Positions 15,677 to 24,116 of a stretch of DNA of 64,000 nucleotides are shown here, piece after piece (position 1 is the stretch's first letter; every line of letters starts with the position of its first letter). Under the pieces are notes generated by a model that worked only from the letters and a program-made list of their open reading frames with translations, was not told the origin of the DNA and did not search any database. Both the position numbers and the translations under genes were made by a program. Source of the stretch: Acidobacteriota bacterium. GTDB lineage: Bacteria; Acidobacteriota; Blastocatellia; Pyrinomonadales; Pyrinomonadaceae. The DNA is taken from positions 1 through 64,000 of the forward strand of contig JAIVJV010000014.1 of the NCBI GenBank assembly GCA_020199835.1. The letters are read 5' to 3'.

Positions 15677-17533
15677 TTACGGACGCAAACGGATGCGGGC
15701 GAGGATATCGGTGAATCGTCGCTCGGAACGCAGTTTCGCAAAGACAGGATCGACCTTCAGATTCATCAACCAGATGTCGCGTCCTTCCACGGCTTTGTCC
15801 AGCCACTCGAACGCCTTTTGCTGATCGCCCAGTCCCGCGTAAATCGCCGCCACCGTGTACGGCGAGACATAACGCTGCTCCTGGAGCTGCTGCAAATCTT
15901 CGAGCACTCGCTGTGCTTCGGCGCGTCTGCCCGCGACCGCATACGCATGGCCCAACAATGCGAGCATCAACGGACTACCCGAAAGCTTCACGCCCGTTTG
16001 AAACTCCGCGATCGCTTCCGGATACATTCCCTTCGCTTCGTAAGCGAGTCCCAAATAACGCCGCGCCGGGAACGAACTCGGATCAAGTTCGAGTATCTTG
16101 CGACACTGCTCGATCGCTTCGTCGTTTTTTCCGGAGAGATAGTAGATCCAGCCGAGATGCGAACTTGCCACAAACGAAAGCGGTTCGAGTTCTTGAGTTC
16201 GCTTCGCTTCCGCAATCGCCTCGTCAAAACGCTCCACCGCAACAAGGTACGAGCTGTACCACTGGTGCGCGGGCGCGTACGCGGGTTTCAACTTGATCGC
16301 CGTTTGAAACTCACGCTCGGTCGCAATGCGATCCCAATCCCAGCGAAACTTGATAAACGCCATCGAGCTGTGGGCCTCGGCTGAGCTTTCATCAATCTCG
16401 AGCGCTTTTGCCGCCGCTTCCTTCGCCTTCGGAAAACCTTCCTTCGGTTGCAACCGGCCGTAGACGACGAGCATGTTGTAACAGTCAGCCAGACCAGCGT
16501 ACGCGGCGCCGTAGTTCGGATCGATCTCGATCGCCTTATTGAAAAACTCGATGGCCTGCAAGAGGGCGTCGCCGGTGCGTTTGTTCCACGCGTTGCGTCC
16601 CTTTAAATAAAGACCGTAAGCCTCGAGCTGTTTCTTCTCCTCGACGTTCAGTTTCAAACGGAGGTTTTCGAAGATGTCGCGCGAGATGTCGTCCTGCACG
16701 AGCAGAGCGTCGGAAACTCTGTGGTCGTAATGCTGGCCCCAGATCTGCGCGACGTTTTGCAGATCGATCAGGTCAGCCTGGATGCTGATAACGTCGCCGT
16801 GGCGGCGCAAGCGGCCGGTCACAACCGCACGCACATTCAACTCTTCGCCAATCTTGCGCGGATCGATCTCCTTGCCTTTGTAACCGGCAACCACACTGCG
16901 TGGCACAACGCGCAATTGCGGCAACTTCGACAGGCAATTGATTAAACTCTCAGCAATCTTGTCGTTGATGTACGACGCATCCGGATCGGCCGACTCATCC
17001 ACAAACGGCAACACCGCGATCGACGAAATTGGACTGGTGCTGCCCGCCTTACTGGTGAAGTACATCACCCCGATAATGCTGACGATCACCAAGCCGGCAG
17101 CCAGCACAAACGCGGGCGTGCGACGGTTTCTGGTCGGCACTGCAACCACGGCCGGCGGAACTTCAATCGCCCGAATCTCGGCCGCAGCTACTGGAACGTG
17201 ATGCGACGGCTCGCTGGTCACGGCCACAAACCGATAACCGCGGCGCGGCACCGTCTCAATAAACTGCACCCCGCCAGGAGTCTCTCCGAGCGCCTTGCGT
17301 AAAAGTGAAATGTTTTGAGTCAGGTTTCCTTCTTCGACAAACGTGTCCGGCCACACGCGTTTCATCAAATTCTCTTTGGAAACGACTTGGCCGCTGTTTT
17401 CGACGAGAGTCAGCAGGATGTCGAAGACCTTCGGCGTGAGCGGAACGAGTTCGCCTTCGCGCAACAGAACACGCTCCGCCGTATTCAGGCGGAAGCGGCC
17501 AAATTCATAACTACGATTGTCCTGTTGCCCCAT
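15677..17533 (-). CDS. CadC-like winged-helix regulator with membrane segment, TolB-like and TPR domains
   Basis: Residues 8-105 form an OmpR/PhoB-type winged helix (FGRFRLNTAERVLLREGE, LTPKVFDILLTLVENSGQVV, then NISLLRKALG and VPRRGYRF). A transmembrane helix lies at about 139-159, then a TolB-like domain (SIAVLPFVD to AQIWGQHYD) and about eight TPRs. The layout matches CadC/ToxR-type one-component regulators in which a membrane protein senses outside conditions and binds DNA directly. Regulated genes are unknown; the gene stands next to the kinase with related sensor half. Confidence 0.9.
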   Translation of the reverse strand: MGQQDNRSYEFGRFRLNTAERVLLREGELVPLTPKVFDILLTLVENSGQVVSKENLMKRVWPDTFVEEGNLTQNISLLRKALGETPGGVQFIETVPRRGYRFVAVTSEPSHHVPVAAAEIRAIEVPPAVVAVPTRNRRTPAFVLAAGLVIVSIIGVMYFTSKAGSTSPISSIAVLPFVDESADPDASYINDKIAESLINCLSKLPQLRVVPRSVVAGYKGKEIDPRKIGEELNVRAVVTGRLRRHGDVISIQADLIDLQNVAQIWGQHYDHRVSDALLVQDDISRDIFENLRLKLNVEEKKQLEAYGLYLKGRNAWNKRTGDALLQAIEFFNKAIEIDPNYGAAYAGLADCYNMLVVYGRLQPKEGFPKAKEAAAKALEIDESSAEAHSSMAFIKFRWDWDRIATEREFQTAIKLKPAYAPAHQWYSSYLVAVERFDEAIAEAKRTQELEPLSFVASSHLGWIYYLSGKNDEAIEQCRKILELDPSSFPARRYLGLAYEAKGMYPEAIAEFQTGVKLSGSPLMLALLGHAYAVAGRRAEAQRVLEDLQQLQEQRYVSPYTVAAIYAGLGDQQKAFEWLDKAVEGRDIWLMNLKVDPVFAKLRSERRFTDILARIRLRP

Positions 17534-17646
17534 AAAAACGGCCTTTGAGAAACATCATTGAGGAAATTTGAGTGCTGCCTTGAGGACTTAGCGAGCGCGA
17601 CGATTGTAATCTCAAAACGTAAAAACTAAAAGTGAAGGATCTCCCC

Positions 17647-17778
17647 ATGATCGAAGAGAAGAAGACTTCCGAACTGATCGAGACGTGGTTGGTCTATCTG
17701 CTCAGCGTTGCGGTCGCCGCGGGCGCGTTTCTGCTCGTTTGGGGAATCTCAGCGCTGGCCGGCCTTCACTGGTCGTGA
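17647..17778 (+). CDS. Small single-span membrane protein (43 residues)
   Basis: An ORF of 43 codons begins at ATG 17647 with AAGGA seven bases upstream. It encodes a charged N-terminus (IEEKKTSELIET), a hydrophobic helix of about 22 residues (WLVYLLSVAVAAGAFLLVWG) and a short tail ending in HWS. The 3' end overlaps the convergent MFS gene by 30 bp. The good ribosome binding site and clean topology support a real small membrane protein, but no homologue is known to me. Confidence 0.5.
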   Translation: MIEEKKTSELIETWLVYLLSVAVAAGAFLLVWGISALAGLHWS

Positions 17779-19260
17779 CTTGCCGATCATCAGCCACGAA
17801 CTAAGCGCGCTGGCGAGTGCGAGCCCCGCCGAGATCCACATGATCAGTCGAAAACCGAACACAAACGAATCCGCCACCGCCTGTTTGATCTCCGCTTGAA
17901 CCTCAGCGCTCAACGTCTCCGGAACCTGTAAACCCGCGAGTTTCACTCGTTGTTCGTAAACCGAACGTCTTGACTGCTCGTCGATCCCCATCCCGTTCAA
18001 GCGAGCGTCAAGCTGGTTACTAAATGCAAACAGAATCACCACTCCAAAGACCGCGAGTGCCAGCAGACCAGCCGTTCGCGAAACCGCGTTGTTAATCCCT
18101 GAAGCGACTCCCGCCTGTTCCTTGCGGACCGAACCCATCACCGTCGTCGTCAACGGTGCGATTGTGATCGCCATTCCTAAACCAAGCACCACAACCGCGG
18201 GAAAGAAACTGGTCCAGTAGTTTCCACTAACACCGGGCATCGCAAACAATGCGAACCCGATGGCGGCGATCGTCGGCCCGATGATCAACGGCAATCGCGC
18301 GCCAAAGCGATCGATCAAACCACCCGACCAACGCGAGAGTGAAAAGATGAGCACGATGAGTGGCAGCAACGCCGCGCCCGCTGCGGTCGCGCTGTAACCC
18401 TGCACCTGGACCAGGTTGAGCGTGAAGAAGAAAAACATGCCGCCGAGTGCGGCGTAGAGCAGTAACGTTAACAGGTTTGTTCCAGCGAAATCTCTCGAAC
18501 GAAAGAGTTGCAACGGCACCATCGGGTTCTTCGCCCGCGCTTCGTGAAGCACGAAGACCACGACACACACCACGCCGCCCACCAACGTCGCGATCACGAG
18601 CGGATCTCCAAAACCCCGTCGCGGCGATTCAATCAGACCGTACACTAGGCCGCCCAACCCGGCCGTCGCCAAAGCCGCACCGAACCAATCGAGCGGTGCA
18701 TGGTTTTCTTCGCTACTTTCCGGCACGTGCCAAACGGAAATCACTAACACCGCGAGCGCGAGTGGCAGATTAAGAAAGAACACCGCGCGCCACGAAACGT
18801 GTTCGACGAGCCAGCCGCCCAGCACCGGGCCAATAGCTGTGGTGATTGCAGAAAACCCCGACCACGTTCCGATCGCTCTCCCGCGCTCCTCGGCTCCAAA
18901 CGAAGCACTGATCAGCGCGAGACTACCGGGAACCAGCAAGGCGCCACCGATGCCCTGCACTGCGCGCGCAGCGATCAGTTGCTCGATATTCATGGCGAGA
19001 CCACAGCCCGCTGAAGCGATCGCAAAAACGACGACACCGATGTTGAAGATCCGGCGGCGTCCGTAACGGTCGCCGAGCGAACCGCCGACCAGTAACAGGG
19101 CTGAGAGGAAAAGTGAATACGCTTCGATGACCCACTGAAGACCGATCGCCGTCGCGTTGAGACTGGTTTGCAGAAAAGGCAGGGCGACGTTCACGACCGT
19201 GCCGTCGATGAACGCCATGCTCGAGGCAAGAATCGTCGCTGCGAGTACCCACCGGCCCAT
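17749..19260 (-). CDS. MFS efflux transporter, DHA2 (EmrB/QacA) family
   Basis: The protein has about 500 residues and 14 hydrophobic segments. Near the N-terminus are the DHA2 family motifs MAFIDGTVVNVALPFLQTSL (D in helix 1) and GDRYGRRRIF (motif A, loop 2-3), and motif C-like ALGGVISLV-type stretches follow. It should export drugs or other lipophilic compounds by proton antiport. ATG 19260 is preferred; a GTG nine bases upstream is also possible. No EmrA-type membrane fusion partner lies beside it, so it may act alone. Confidence 0.92.
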   Translation of the reverse strand: MGRWVLAATILASSMAFIDGTVVNVALPFLQTSLNATAIGLQWVIEAYSLFLSALLLVGGSLGDRYGRRRIFNIGVVVFAIASAGCGLAMNIEQLIAARAVQGIGGALLVPGSLALISASFGAEERGRAIGTWSGFSAITTAIGPVLGGWLVEHVSWRAVFFLNLPLALAVLVISVWHVPESSEENHAPLDWFGAALATAGLGGLVYGLIESPRRGFGDPLVIATLVGGVVCVVVFVLHEARAKNPMVPLQLFRSRDFAGTNLLTLLLYAALGGMFFFFTLNLVQVQGYSATAAGAALLPLIVLIFSLSRWSGGLIDRFGARLPLIIGPTIAAIGFALFAMPGVSGNYWTSFFPAVVVLGLGMAITIAPLTTTVMGSVRKEQAGVASGINNAVSRTAGLLALAVFGVVILFAFSNQLDARLNGMGIDEQSRRSVYEQRVKLAGLQVPETLSAEVQAEIKQAVADSFVFGFRLIMWISAGLALASALSSWLMIGKSRPVKAGQR

Positions 19261-19331
19261 ATTTGCCACAGACTAACACGGAAGACACGGACCAACCTTT
19301 TAAGTCTGTGTAAGTCCGTGGTTATCCGCGG

Positions 19332-20621
19332 CTAAAACGGTTCGTCGATCGAAGCGCTCTGTTTCGTGAAAAACTTTGGTCCGTCTTCAGTGATGTAAAG
19401 GCAGTCTTCGAGACGAATACCAAACTCGCCGTAGATCACAACTGTCGGTTCGTCGCTAAAGCACATACCTGGCTGGATTGGAGTCTTGTTGCCGCGCACG
19501 AAGTTGGTCCATTCGTGACCATCGAGTCCGATGCCGTGACCAGTGCGATGCGGCAGACCGGGAACTTTGTAATCGGGACCAAAGCCGGCGTCGGTGATCA
19601 CTTTGCGCGCCGCCGCATCGACGGCTTCGCACGGAGCGCCCACCTTCGCGGCCGCAAAACCCGCGTCCTGCGCCTTGCGTTCGAGGTTCCACATTTGTCG
19701 CTGGCGATCAGTGGCTTTGCCAAAGACGAACGTGCGCGTGATGTCCGATTGATAACCATCGACACTGCAACCGCCGTCCATCAACACAACGTCGCCTTCT
19801 TTTAGTTTTTGCGGTGTGCTGCTGCCGTGTGGAAACGCGGTGTACTTGCCGAAACTCACGAAGATGCCGCCGGATGTACCAAGTGCACGAAACGCTGCCG
19901 CGCAGTTGCCTGCGAACTCGCCCTGCGTCATCCCTTCCTTCATGCTGTCGCGCGTCGCTTTGTACGCGACGATCGTGATGTCGTTCGCGATCTGCATCAA
20001 CGCGAGTTCCGTCGGTGACTTGAACATCCGGCAACCGGCAGTGACAGGCGTCGCGTCAACGTATTTCAAAGCCGGCGCGGCGAGACGTATGCCGTCGTAG
20101 AGAAAGAAGCGAACGCGCTCTTCGATGCCGATCGTTCCGGTGCGAATGCGGCGATCGCGAAACACTTCAGCGACACGTTTGTACGGACTCTCGTCTTCTT
20201 CCCACGTGCGAATGTCGGTCCCGATCTTGATGAGCTCGCGCGCGCGTTCTTCTTCAAACTTCGGACAGATCCACGCCAGTTCGCCACGCGCGGGAATAAC
20301 GACCGCGAACATTCTTTCGCTCGTGCCCCAGCGCATGCCGGTGTAATAGAACATCGTGCTGCCGGGTTCGATGTAGATCGCGTCGATGCGCTTCTCGCGC
20401 ATCAGTCGTTGTGCCTTCTCGATGCGCGCCCTGCGTTCGTCGAGCGTGATCGGAACGACGTTCGCGGTCATGCGACTCAAGCGGCGAATGGCTTCTGGTT
20501 GATTTGATTGCTGCGCGGGTTCAAGCGTTTCCGTGTCGGCGTAGGCAAACGAGTGACCCAACAAAGTAGCGCCGGCAACACCGGCGGATAAGCGGAGAAA
20601 GTCTCGGCGATCGGTGCACAT
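19332..20621 (-). CDS. Tat-exported M24 metallopeptidase (Xaa-Pro peptidase-like)
   Basis: The start ATG 20621 gives a twin-arginine signal CTDRRDFLRLSAGVAGATLL, so the folded metalloenzyme is probably exported by Tat. An N-terminal creatinase-like domain (about 50-175) is followed by the M24 pita-bread domain, with ligands in MDGGCSVDGYQSDITRTF (two Asp), LPHRTGHGIGLDGHEW (His), SDEPTV (Glu) and GIRLEDCLYI (Glu). Members hydrolyse Xaa-Pro peptide bonds or similar. An alternative TTG start at 20630 would add three residues. It is divergent from the isochorismatase gene. Confidence 0.92.
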   Translation of the reverse strand: MCTDRRDFLRLSAGVAGATLLGHSFAYADTETLEPAQQSNQPEAIRRLSRMTANVVPITLDERRARIEKAQRLMREKRIDAIYIEPGSTMFYYTGMRWGTSERMFAVVIPARGELAWICPKFEEERARELIKIGTDIRTWEEDESPYKRVAEVFRDRRIRTGTIGIEERVRFFLYDGIRLAAPALKYVDATPVTAGCRMFKSPTELALMQIANDITIVAYKATRDSMKEGMTQGEFAGNCAAAFRALGTSGGIFVSFGKYTAFPHGSSTPQKLKEGDVVLMDGGCSVDGYQSDITRTFVFGKATDRQRQMWNLERKAQDAGFAAAKVGAPCEAVDAAARKVITDAGFGPDYKVPGLPHRTGHGIGLDGHEWTNFVRGNKTPIQPGMCFSDEPTVVIYGEFGIRLEDCLYITEDGPKFFTKQSASIDEPF

Positions 20622-20684
20622 GGTGCACAAATTACAACATGATGGTTGAGTAGTGAAAGGGCCAGCGGCTAGAATCGCGTCGAC

Positions 20685-21284
20685 ATGACCAACGGAAGTG
20701 AAGATCTACACGGCTCAGCGCCAGACAAGTCTAAAACCGTACTGCTGCTCATCGACGTCATCAACGATTTCGATTTCGAAGAAGGCGAAGATCTGCTTCG
20801 GCTTGCGATGCCCGCCGGACGAAATATCGCGAAACTCAAAGAGCGCACGAGAGCCGCAGGCATTCCTTCGATCTACGTCAACGACAACTTCGGCCGCTGG
20901 CAATCAGACTTCAAAAAGATCGTCGCTCATTGCCGGCGCGACGACGGCCGCGGTAAACCCTTCGTGGAAATGCTGCTGCCGGAAGACGACGACTACTTCG
21001 TTTTGAAACCAAAACACTCCGGCTTCTATTCAACGACGCTCTCGTTGCTGCTCACGCATCTCAACGCAGAGAACCTGATACTCACCGGCATCGCCGGCAA
21101 CAACTGCGTTCTGTTCACCGCCAACGATGCTTACATGCGCGATTTCAAACTCTTCATTCCGGCGGATTGCGTTGTTTCAAACACGGAAGAAGAGAACCGT
21201 CACGCTCTGAAACAGATGGAAACTGTTTTGAAGGCTGATACGACGATAGCCGCGGACGTGGACCTTCAGAAGATCAGTGGCTAA
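20685..21284 (+). CDS. Isochorismatase-like cysteine hydrolase
   Basis: The 199-residue enzyme has the catalytic triad pattern of the cysteine hydrolase superfamily: Asp in LLIDVINDFDF (near 24), Lys in VLKPKHSGF and the nucleophile Cys in GIAGNNCVLFTA. Members hydrolyse amides and imides (nicotinamidase-like, N-carbamoyl and other amidases). An extra N-terminal region of about 15 residues precedes the domain. The 3' end overlaps the ABC transporter gene by 8 bp, which suggests an operon that imports and degrades a nitrogen compound; this is inference. Confidence 0.85.
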   Translation: MTNGSEDLHGSAPDKSKTVLLLIDVINDFDFEEGEDLLRLAMPAGRNIAKLKERTRAAGIPSIYVNDNFGRWQSDFKKIVAHCRRDDGRGKPFVEMLLPEDDDYFVLKPKHSGFYSTTLSLLLTHLNAENLILTGIAGNNCVLFTANDAYMRDFKLFIPADCVVSNTEEENRHALKQMETVLKADTTIAADVDLQKISG

Positions 21285-22782
21285 AGCCCGAACCACTCTG
21301 CTCATCGCAATCCTGTGCGGCCTCTTTGTGTTGCCGATCAACGCGCAACAGACGCTGCCCTGGGGCGCCGATCCGAGCGGCGGCGCGCCGTACGTTTTCA
21401 CGGATCCAGCCAATCCCGATCGCTACATCGGCTATGAAAAAGAGATGGTCGATGCGCTTGCCGCGGCGATGCGACGCCGCGCCGAGTTTGTTCCGAGCGA
21501 TTGGGAAACACTCGTCTCCGCGTTACAGCGCAAGTCGTTCGACGTAATCGTCAACGGCCTCGAACCAACCGGCGATCGCGCGCAGCAAATCCTGTTCAGC
21601 AAGCCTTACTACATCTTTCAGCTTCAACTCACGGTGCGGCGCGACGACGATCGCATCTCTTCGCTCGCTGACTGCAAAAACCGGGTCGTAGGGACACTCG
21701 CAAACACCGCCGCCTCCCGACTGTTGGACCAGGAGAAGATTCCGTCGCGCAGTTACGCAGATCCGGTCGGCGCGTACCGCGACTTGGAGTTGAAACGCCT
21801 CGATGCCGTTTTAATGGACGTTCCCGCGGAAGCCTTCTACGCGCGGCCGAACTCGGGATTGAAAGCCGCCGGCCCGCCGTTCACGCGTGGCCAGTACGTC
21901 ATCGGACTGCGCAAAGGCGACGACGCGTTGAAAGCAGAAGTCGATCAAGCGATCGACAAGATAATCCGCGACGGCTCGCTCGAAACGATTCTCAAGAAGT
22001 GGGGACTCTGGAACGACGCGCAAGTCGAGTATCAAGCGCCCATTCGGTCAGGCACGGAAAGTCAAACGATCGTCGAGTACACGACAACGAACGCGACATT
22101 CAACTGGAGCGAAGCGCTATGGCGTTTGACGCGCGCGGCCGGTGTCACCGTTTTTATCGCCCTTGGTGCTATGGTGATCGCAGTTCTGCTCGGGTTGCCG
22201 CTTGCCGTGGGACAGTGGAAAGGCCCGGCGTGGTTGCGGGCCTTCTGCACGTTGTACGTTGAGTTTTTCCGCGGCACACCGGTGTTGGTCCAACTGCTGT
22301 TTCTCTATTTCGGACTGCCAGTGATCGGCATCGCGATGCCCGGCTGGCTGACGGCACTTGTCGGACTCGGACTAAATTACGCCGCTTACGAATCGCAGGT
22401 TTATCGCGCAGCGCTGGAAGCCATTCCAAACGGTCAATGGGAAGCTGCTTATTCGCTCGGCATGAGCCCGACGCTCGCATTTCGCCGGATCATTCTGCCG
22501 CAGGCGTTTCGCATAGCGTTGCCGCCGATGACTAACGACTTTGTCTCGCTCTTCAAAGACACGTCAGTCGCGTTTGCAATCTCGGTTTGGGAACTCGCCA
22601 CCGCGTATCGCGAACTCGCGAATGCATCGGGCCAGTTCCTGTTGCTTGGCCTCGCCGTGTCCGTGTTTTATCTCGCGATGAGTTTGCCGATGGCCCATCT
22701 CGCGCGTTTGCTCGAACGGCGACTCCGCAACCGCGGCACGGAGCGAACAGTGGAAATCGAACCTGCGGAGGCAAACGCATGA
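21277..22782 (+). CDS. Polar amino acid ABC transporter, substrate-binding and permease domains fused
   Basis: The first 250 residues form a periplasmic binding protein (signal peptide TTLLIAILCGLFVLPINA, then GYEKEMVDALAAAM and FDVIVNGLEPTGDR) and the last 220 form a HisM/GlnP-type permease with five membrane segments and the EAAYSLGMSPTLAFRRIILP coupling motif that contacts the ATPase. Fusion of both parts in one polypeptide is known in Gram-positive and some other bacteria. The GTG start lies within the hydrolase gene. The next gene encodes the ATPase through an ATGA overlap, so the import complex is complete. Confidence 0.9.
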   Translation: MAKARTTLLIAILCGLFVLPINAQQTLPWGADPSGGAPYVFTDPANPDRYIGYEKEMVDALAAAMRRRAEFVPSDWETLVSALQRKSFDVIVNGLEPTGDRAQQILFSKPYYIFQLQLTVRRDDDRISSLADCKNRVVGTLANTAASRLLDQEKIPSRSYADPVGAYRDLELKRLDAVLMDVPAEAFYARPNSGLKAAGPPFTRGQYVIGLRKGDDALKAEVDQAIDKIIRDGSLETILKKWGLWNDAQVEYQAPIRSGTESQTIVEYTTTNATFNWSEALWRLTRAAGVTVFIALGAMVIAVLLGLPLAVGQWKGPAWLRAFCTLYVEFFRGTPVLVQLLFLYFGLPVIGIAMPGWLTALVGLGLNYAAYESQVYRAALEAIPNGQWEAAYSLGMSPTLAFRRIILPQAFRIALPPMTNDFVSLFKDTSVAFAISVWELATAYRELANASGQFLLLGLAVSVFYLAMSLPMAHLARLLERRLRNRGTERTVEIEPAEANA

Positions 22783-23519
22783 TCCGCGTCTCCGGTTTGC
22801 GCAAACGCTTCGGCGCGAACGAGATCCTTAAAGGCATTTCTTTCGAGGTGCCGCCAAAAACCGTGCTCGGCGTTATCGGCGCTTCGGGTAGCGGCAAATC
22901 CACGCTGCTCAGATGTCTAAACGGGCTCGAAACAATCAACGACGGCGCGATGGAGTGTGACAACGTGCGTCTGGAAGCGAGGATTTCCCCGGCGGACTAT
23001 CGACGGCGCGTGAAGGATCTGCGGCTAAAAGTCGGCACGGTCTTTCAGCACTTTCACTTGTTCCCGCACTTGTCTGTGCTGGGGAACATCATCGAAGCGC
23101 CGGTTCACGTGTTGCGCACGCCGAAGAAAACGGCTGAGACCGAAGCATTGCAACTACTCGAATCCGTCGGACTCGCGGGCACGGCAAACCGTTATCCTGG
23201 ATCGTTGTCAGGCGGCGAACAACAGCGCGTCGCGATCGCGCGCGCACTCGCGATGCATCCAGCGCTGCTGTTGCTGGACGAGCCAACAAGCGCGCTTGAC
23301 CCGCGGCGCATCAACAGTCTGCGCGCACTGTTACGCACGTTTGTCGATCGCGGTCACACGATGATCATTATTTCCCACTCGATGGGATTTCTCGGCGGTG
23401 TGGCCGACAATATTTTGTTTATGGAAGGCGGGTTGGTTGTCGAACATGGACCAACCGAAGAAGTGCTCAACTCTCCGAAAGATCCGCGCACGAAAGATTT
23501 TTTAGAACAAGCTGATTGA
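22779..23519 (+). CDS. Polar amino acid ABC transporter ATPase
   Basis: ATG 22779 overlaps the TGA of the fused permease (ATGA), so the long upstream frame is a shadow. The 246-residue protein has Walker A GASGSGKST (34-42), signature LSGGEQQRVAIARALA, Walker B LLLLDEPTSALDP and the switch His in IISHSMGFLG. It groups with HisP/GlnQ-type ATPases and powers uptake of an amino acid or related compound. The 3' end overlaps the convergent PilZ gene by 18 bp. Confidence 0.93.
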   Translation: MIRVSGLRKRFGANEILKGISFEVPPKTVLGVIGASGSGKSTLLRCLNGLETINDGAMECDNVRLEARISPADYRRRVKDLRLKVGTVFQHFHLFPHLSVLGNIIEAPVHVLRTPKKTAETEALQLLESVGLAGTANRYPGSLSGGEQQRVAIARALAMHPALLLLDEPTSALDPRRINSLRALLRTFVDRGHTMIIISHSMGFLGGVADNILFMEGGLVVEHGPTEEVLNSPKDPRTKDFLEQAD

Positions 23520-24068
23520 GTTTCCGGAAACACTCTCCAGATAACGCTCAAACGATTCGCGATGCTCCACGTTGGTGATCTTCGTGCCGAGCAGGTAACC
23601 GTTCACTGAATAGGCGTCGGTGAGACGTTCGCAGCGTACCGGCGCGACTTCCAATCCGATCAGTCCATCCGGCGAGTGCAACGAAAGTTTCAGGCGGTTT
23701 GACTCGGTGCAGAATCGTTCGTCAATCAGCGTCGCGGGGAGGACCATTGCGAGTCCGACCGCACTCAGGTCACTGGTCTGGCCGAAAAACACGAGTGGCG
23801 AATCCGAGTCGTAAGCGTCGTTGTCCAGGAGCGACAGGTTCGCGGCGAGTTCCACTTCGCATTTCACTCGAAGCCGGCGCATGCTGCGACGTTCGATCGA
23901 TGAAGCTAGCTTGTCCAAGGTGGTTAATGTTCTTCTGATCAGCGACTGTTCCGGGTCGGTGATGTTACCAGGGGCGCCCGAAAACTGCTGTTTGAGTGTT
24001 AAATTCCGAAGCCGCAAACGTCCCGCACGAGCCGGCCAGTAATAGCACGAAACGATAAGTTTATGCAT
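23502..24068 (-). CDS. PilZ-domain protein
   Basis: In this 188-residue protein, ERRSMRRLRVKCEVELAANL (after about residue 57) and GQTSDLSAVGLAMVLP carry the two PilZ signatures, an RxxxR-like basic start and a D/N-x-S-x-x-G turn, both needed to bind cyclic di-GMP. The N-terminal 55 residues (KLIVSCYYWPARAGRLRLRN) are not recognised. It probably acts as a c-di-GMP effector. It lies downstream of an aminotransferase and a second PilZ gene on the same strand. Confidence 0.75.
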   Translation of the reverse strand: MHKLIVSCYYWPARAGRLRLRNLTLKQQFSGAPGNITDPEQSLIRRTLTTLDKLASSIERRSMRRLRVKCEVELAANLSLLDNDAYDSDSPLVFFGQTSDLSAVGLAMVLPATLIDERFCTESNRLKLSLHSPDGLIGLEVAPVRCERLTDAYSVNGYLLGTKITNVEHRESFERYLESVSGNSISLF

Positions 24069-24116
24069 GGGGGAATGTTAATTGCTCGTTGTTTTATTTG
24101 TCCGAATGCGAATGAT

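Noticed and set aside
15542..16384. A 280-codon plus-strand frame
   Set aside because: It is antisense to the winged-helix/TPR regulator and has shadow-like composition.
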